Positions 59,390-64,000 of a stretch of DNA of 64,000 nucleotides are shown here, in pieces (position 1 is the first letter of the stretch; each line of letters begins with the position of its first letter). The notes beneath the pieces are model-generated. The model worked only from the letters and a program-made list of their open reading frames with translations, was not told the origin of the DNA and searched no databases. The position numbers and the translations under genes were made by a program. This DNA comes from Cymodocea nodosa (Eukaryota; Streptophyta; Magnoliopsida; Alismatales; Cymodoceaceae), in NCBI GenBank assembly GCA_036874045.1, contig CM072342.1, positions 642,501 to 706,500 on the forward strand. The letters are read 5' to 3'.

Positions 59390-62300
59390 CGACGACTATT
59401 ACCAGAAGGAGATAGGAGCAGAGGGTGGGGGGGAAAGATGAAGGAGAGGGAGTGGGGAATAAATAACGGTGGAGCCGGCGGGTGGGGGAAGAGGCGACGC
59501 AACTTGATGGAAGGGGGCCGAGGGCCCACGCGAAAATGAGTCGGAACCGAATAAATGAAATAATGATAATAATAAAAAACAAACAAACAAACGTAGACGT
59601 GGTGGACGATGCGCCGGGTTTGCGAGTAGCCCCTTCGGTCTTTCTGACGGTTCGTCTTTCGACACGTGGTGTTGAAATGGATAAAATATTCTATCGATCT
59701 AATTGGTCACACGTCTGCTCTGTTGTTTGCATACGTGTTATCCACATGCCGTGCAGGAGGAATATCAAAAATCCCAGGAGGGGGCGAAATATGTTCATTC
59801 GTCTATTTTTACTTTTGATGATGTGAAGTAAAATATTATCCGTGTGTCTATTTTTGCATTCATGGTAATTCTTTTAATCCTTTGTCGATAAGGATGAACC
59901 TGGTCAAATCCAATCGAACCTACGTGTTCAATCGTCTCAGGAGTTCCTCGGGGCCAATGGTGTATTTCTTTTCTTTTCTTTTATAAATGGCAAGAGGTAA
60001 CTTGTGATCATTGTAAAACATTTTGAAATGTTCAAATATACGTCCGAGCTCTAATGTGATGCATTATCAATACTGTATTGTAATAATAAAACATGTCGCC
60101 GACTGATTTAGATTTTTTAATTTTGATGTGGCAACGTTAATTTGAGATAAACCAACTACACGTTCAAAGTAACTACGTGCGCTAAATAAATAATAGAATA
60201 TATTAATACCTACCTACAATTTCCGAGAATCTAATCCGTCCGTTGTTGATAGGTGTTCATTAAATTGGCTACAGTACCAGCTGACAGAATCAACTCAGTT
60301 TATCAGATTGCATGGAATATTTATATCAGAAATTTCACTTTATTATGCCGCTTAAATATATATAGTGTGTTTACGGAAATGCCGATGCAGCGTAATCTTC
60401 TTCCAGTGAGGAAGAACAATTCTAGATGAACCTGCACTTCAACGTTGTGAATGATCTGTATTGAGCACTTCATTATCAATGCGTACCACAGAATGAATAA
60501 TACTTGTATCCATATGTTTTTTGAGTGAATGCTAGTATCCTGTGTACGAATAACCTTATTCCCATGCATTGATATTTACGCAAGTTCAGTTTTTGTGGAA
60601 TAATTAAAATTTAAATCTTCTTAAATGTAAATGTAAAAAAATATCTAGCTAAAAGAGACGAGGAAGCACTCTCAGAACACCCTAACAATGAATGGCACAG
60701 GCAATCTATTAATTGCTAAACATCGAGTAAACAAAGTATTAGATGATCTACATAATATGAATATTGGCATGCTAAAAACAACATGGTATAATTAATAATC
60801 ATTCCGTTGAAATGTGAACATTCAAGTTAAAATTAATTGATGACGTGAACATTCGATTTTTGGCCTTGAATTTAATTTTTTTTATTTTAAAAAAAACGAA
60901 GATGAAGGATGAAATTGATGAATATCTGATGCCCTTAAAATTGAGGGAGTTTTTCCATCGCACAATTAATTAATACCCGTTGCACCACAAGATCATCACG
61001 TGCCTTCTTCGTTTTCTGAAGTGTGGATTATTCACCGAAGAAAATAAAAGATAAAAAATGGAGAAAATGCGTTGTTTAATTACATGGATCATTCCTTGCA
61101 AATATATGTTGCTTAAAGGAGGGTTGAGCAACCATTGGAATGGGGTTTATGCATGGTAGAGTAAAATGAGTACCTCTAATGGTGCTCCGCAGGATATTAA
61201 GTGTTGATTGGTTGTTATATTTAATCTCCTGTTGGTTTGATTTTTTAGTAATTTGTTTTCGTCGACACCGTCAGGCTCGTGTACGTGCTACGCACCTACA
61301 AGTCGATTTTAGCTGATATTTTATCATGTCATGTCCACATTTACTACTGTTCTAAAATTAATATATACGTTTCCGTTATTTTCTTGTTTATCAATTAAAA
61401 ATTCTGGTATCGATTTATAATTCTAACGCTGGTGTCCTAAAAGAATGTATCATCCGATTAATTAACGACAATTAGATGTCAAAATATGAAACAGTATTTG
61501 GATCAAATTGACACGTACGTCTCAGATATCTTATACATAGAAAATATGATAACGATCGATAGAAGCGTAGCGCAGATGCAACTGATGCAGGTATTGAAGC
61601 GTAGCACAAATGCAATTGTTGTTTTTCTTCTTCTTTCTGTTTTGAATTCAGAAATTGGTAGTAGAGTTTTGACCAACTCCTTAATGTAAGAAATATAAAT
61701 CACACAACCAGTTAATTAACATGTGGTCCACCAGATCTAAGATGACGTTTAAAAATGTTTATCAAAAAGTGCCAGTTCACAAATCTTAACTTACATATTG
61801 AAATAGTCTGAAAATAACTCATTGAATAATCGGAAAAATGAGCTGTTAATTGTTTTCTATTTTTTATGAAAAATGTATATTTCGGTTCACCTAACGTAAC
61901 GAAATAATGTTTGTGTTGTTATTATTGTTCTCACTAAAATATAAAATATATCATAACATAAAGTAGAGAGCGTTACAGTCATCTTATAGATTCCATCGCT
62001 TAAAGATGCCATGTCAACGAAACGCCAAAGTCCTTTACTGGAAAAAATGTTGAACACCGCACAAAATCGAACCTTGTCAAAAAATGCCACGAAAAACGAT
62101 CAGGAATCAAACACACCCTTTGCCTAAAGTCCATATTTATTTATTTAAACTTAACAAATAACTATTCGAAGATCAATGATAGAAAATATAAGAATAATCC
62201 GAAAACTAGAAAAATGAAAAGTTGGTAAGAACATGAAAGAGAGAAAACGAGAAAAAATGTTGAAAAGGAAATATTTTCTAAGAAGTGGTATTTACGTGGA

Positions 62301-62860
62301 ATATTGTACATGCATTTTTTAGTACCAACCCTCATCCACCAGTAGGGTAGTAGGGTAGATTTTTATCTTAGATGCTCCTCCCTCCAACGTGAAGGCCAGG
62401 CTTTCTTAATCATATCGTCTATTCTTGCATATATGCATATCTACTAACGTGAATTTTTATTTATTAAAGCTATAGGTTTTATCCAATATTTTATCTGTGA
62501 CATGTAGAACGTAAAAATAAATATACGGATCTTGACGAAAACATACTCTTCCTAATAAGAAATAAAGTTAAGGATATCACTAAAAAATATTTTTTTCTTG
62601 GATACTCTTTAAAAACCTGTAAATAGTAGTAGTATAGCATTTGAAGTATAATATTATCGATACCATTGAAATGGTTAAAATATACTTTTCATGATTATTT
62701 ACAAGAATATCACGACCATAACCTTTTATGACATATAAAATAATATAAGTTATTTCCGTCTTTCCTCGGCGAGGATCCCTCGAGAAAAAAATAAATGTAA
62801 GGTTCGGAAGGATATTCTCCTAATCACACGGTGGCCCACCGTTCCTTTTTTCTTTTACCG
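59390..62860. other. Spacer before the TMEM214-like gene
   Basis: After about 200 bp of GC-rich promoter/5' sequence of the acidic-protein gene, the region is AT-rich. A short tandem pair of GAAGCGTAGCRCARATGCAA lies at about 61562-61618. No gene or transposon was recognised. Confidence 0.55.
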
Positions 62861-62982
62861 CCATAAAGGTGGTTTCTCCCGCCTCTCTCTTCCCTCCAGG
62901 ATTCCATCCTCGTCCTTTTTTCCTCGGAGAAAGAAAGCTAAGGGAATCAAAAGCAAATTTCAAAGGTCAAAATTCCGAATCC

Positions 62983-63645
62983 ATGGATTCCTTCCACGGT
63001 AGCGCTGCCGAATCACTCAACGGTGCCTCCCCCTCGACGTCATCGTCCGACCATGGTTGCCTGACGGTCTCCTACACGAAGAAGAAAAATAAGCGGGCAA
63101 ACGCGGTGGTGAAGGGGGAGGGGGGGATCGGGTACGGCTTCCGATTCGAGGGGGAATGGGGTGTTCGCAGCGGTGGAGCACAAGGCGAAAGAGAGCGATC
63201 GAGAGGGCCGTCACCTCGGCAAGGGAGGACGGGGACGTGAGTAGCTTGAGGATTGTGGTGGAAGAAGGGGAGGGAGGGATCGGGAAGGACAATGTGGGGG
63301 AGGATGTGAAGAAGACCAAGGTCAAGAAGCCGAAGGGGGTCGTTGTCGAGGCCGCGTCGAAAATTGATGCGGATAATCTTGCTGCATTCCTTATCGACGT
63401 CACGGTGAATCAATGGAGTTAGATTTGTTGATCTGGAGTTTGATATGCACGAAAGTTTTTTTTTCCGGGAAGATCATGCATTTATTTGTGGAAAATTTTC
63501 TATTCAGAATTCGCATGAGGCTAATACGGAGATTCTGCTTCTGAGGTTTGCTGATTACTTTGCACGGTCCTTCGATTCGATCAACGCGTCGCAGTATCTC
63601 TGGACTAGGCTGTTCAAGGAGTCCTCCATTGTGAAATTGATAGAT
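62983..63645 (+). CDS. TMEM214-like (DUF2359) membrane protein, 5' part, frame-disrupted
   Basis: The gene runs off the right edge. The start ATG at 62983 opens MDSFHGSAAESLNG, and LTVSYTKKKNKRANAVVKG follows. The family block KKTKVKKPKG..VEAASKIDADNLAAFLIDVT ends exon 1 at 63404 (GT at 63405). Exon 2 (63508-63645) gives ILLLRFADYFARSFDSINAS and LFKESSIVKLID, matching plant DUF2359 proteins such as At1g70770; a GTGAGG donor follows. TMEM214 in animals is an ER membrane protein; the plant role is unknown, and the membrane helices would lie beyond the window. Within exon 1 the frame that starts at ATG and the frame that ends at 63404 differ. The best family fit passes through a third frame (NGVFAAVEHKAKE, about 63155-63193). 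Two small indels, real or from sequencing, would explain this; no intron fits. Confidence 0.65.
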
Positions 63646-64000
63646 GTGAGGTACTTTATAATTCACCTGGTCGTATTTTCCTATGGAATTGCCATTGCAA
63701 TTTTTAAAATCAACTTTGGCTTAAATTGGTGTTGCTGGTTTCTGTTCTTTGATACTATTAATAAACTTGCATGACTGTTGATTCCTCTGCACTGTAGAGC
63801 GCAATTCATTTGGAAAAATGTTTACATCTCTGATAATTAAACCATGTCTGGCGTCACATATATGAGCACTAAATTTTAATGGTCATGCATGTACTTATTT
63901 TTATGTTCTGAATATTATCCACATTTAAGATTCATAAATTCACCTTATTATTTGCAACTAGATTCTCCCTGTTTTCCACTAAAAAAGAAAGATTCATAAA
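63646..64000. other. Intron of the TMEM214-like gene (incomplete)
   Basis: AT-rich sequence after the donor at 63646, up to the window edge. The next exon is not included. Confidence 0.6.

Overview
This is nuclear DNA from a flowering plant. The genes are split by GT-AG introns (one GC-AG), often 1-3 kb long. Gene-poor stretches are AT-rich and full of microsatellites and decayed transposons, and every recognisable gene belongs to a land-plant family. The contrast between GC-rich exons and AT-rich introns and spacers would suit a monocot outside the grasses, but this is only a guess. No bacterial, viral-genome or organelle gene was seen, and no CRISPR or rRNA.

Layout. 1-4708 (+): 3' part of an RCF3-type KH-domain RNA-binding protein gene. 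7117-9742 (+): a six-exon DUF1666 gene. 10938-19762 (+): a nine-exon gene for a CFM3-type CRM-domain splicing factor of chloroplast group II introns. 19763-28644: an 8.9 kb spacer with an old LTR (about 25460-27023). 28645-30126 (+): a JAGGED-type C2H2 zinc-finger gene with a microexon and a GC-AG intron. 34499-40758 (-): a seven-exon ESP1 gene, the CstF64-like RNA 3'-processing factor without an RRM. A second LTR of the same family starts 47 bp beyond its ATG. 43.4-46.8 kb: decayed DNA-transposon sequence and a GC-rich tandem repeat. 47147-48271 (-): an intronless adenylate isopentenyltransferase (cytokinin synthesis). 48.3-57.1 kb: spacer with a PIF/Harbinger relic (about 50.9-55.5 kb). 57170-57826 (+): an intronless VQ-motif gene. 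58667-59389 (-): an intronless gene for an unrecognised acidic membrane protein. 62983 to the right edge (+): the first two exons of a TMEM214-like (DUF2359) gene whose first exon needs two frame changes.

The genes do not form a cluster with one function. They are independent loci for RNA processing (KH, CFM3, ESP1), development and hormones (JAG, IPT), defence signalling (VQ) and membrane proteins (TMEM214-like, the orphan). Exon models were made by hand from splice signals, codon phase and family motifs. All of the multi-exon models below keep phase throughout except the TMEM214-like one.

Nothing here is clearly a new biological system. The best leads are the LTR touching the ESP1 promoter, the splice-built start codon and GC-AG intron in JAG, a 40-bp minisatellite present in only one of two related LTRs, a two-gene Harbinger relic, a C-run/G-run hairpin, and the frame-disrupted TMEM214-like exon.
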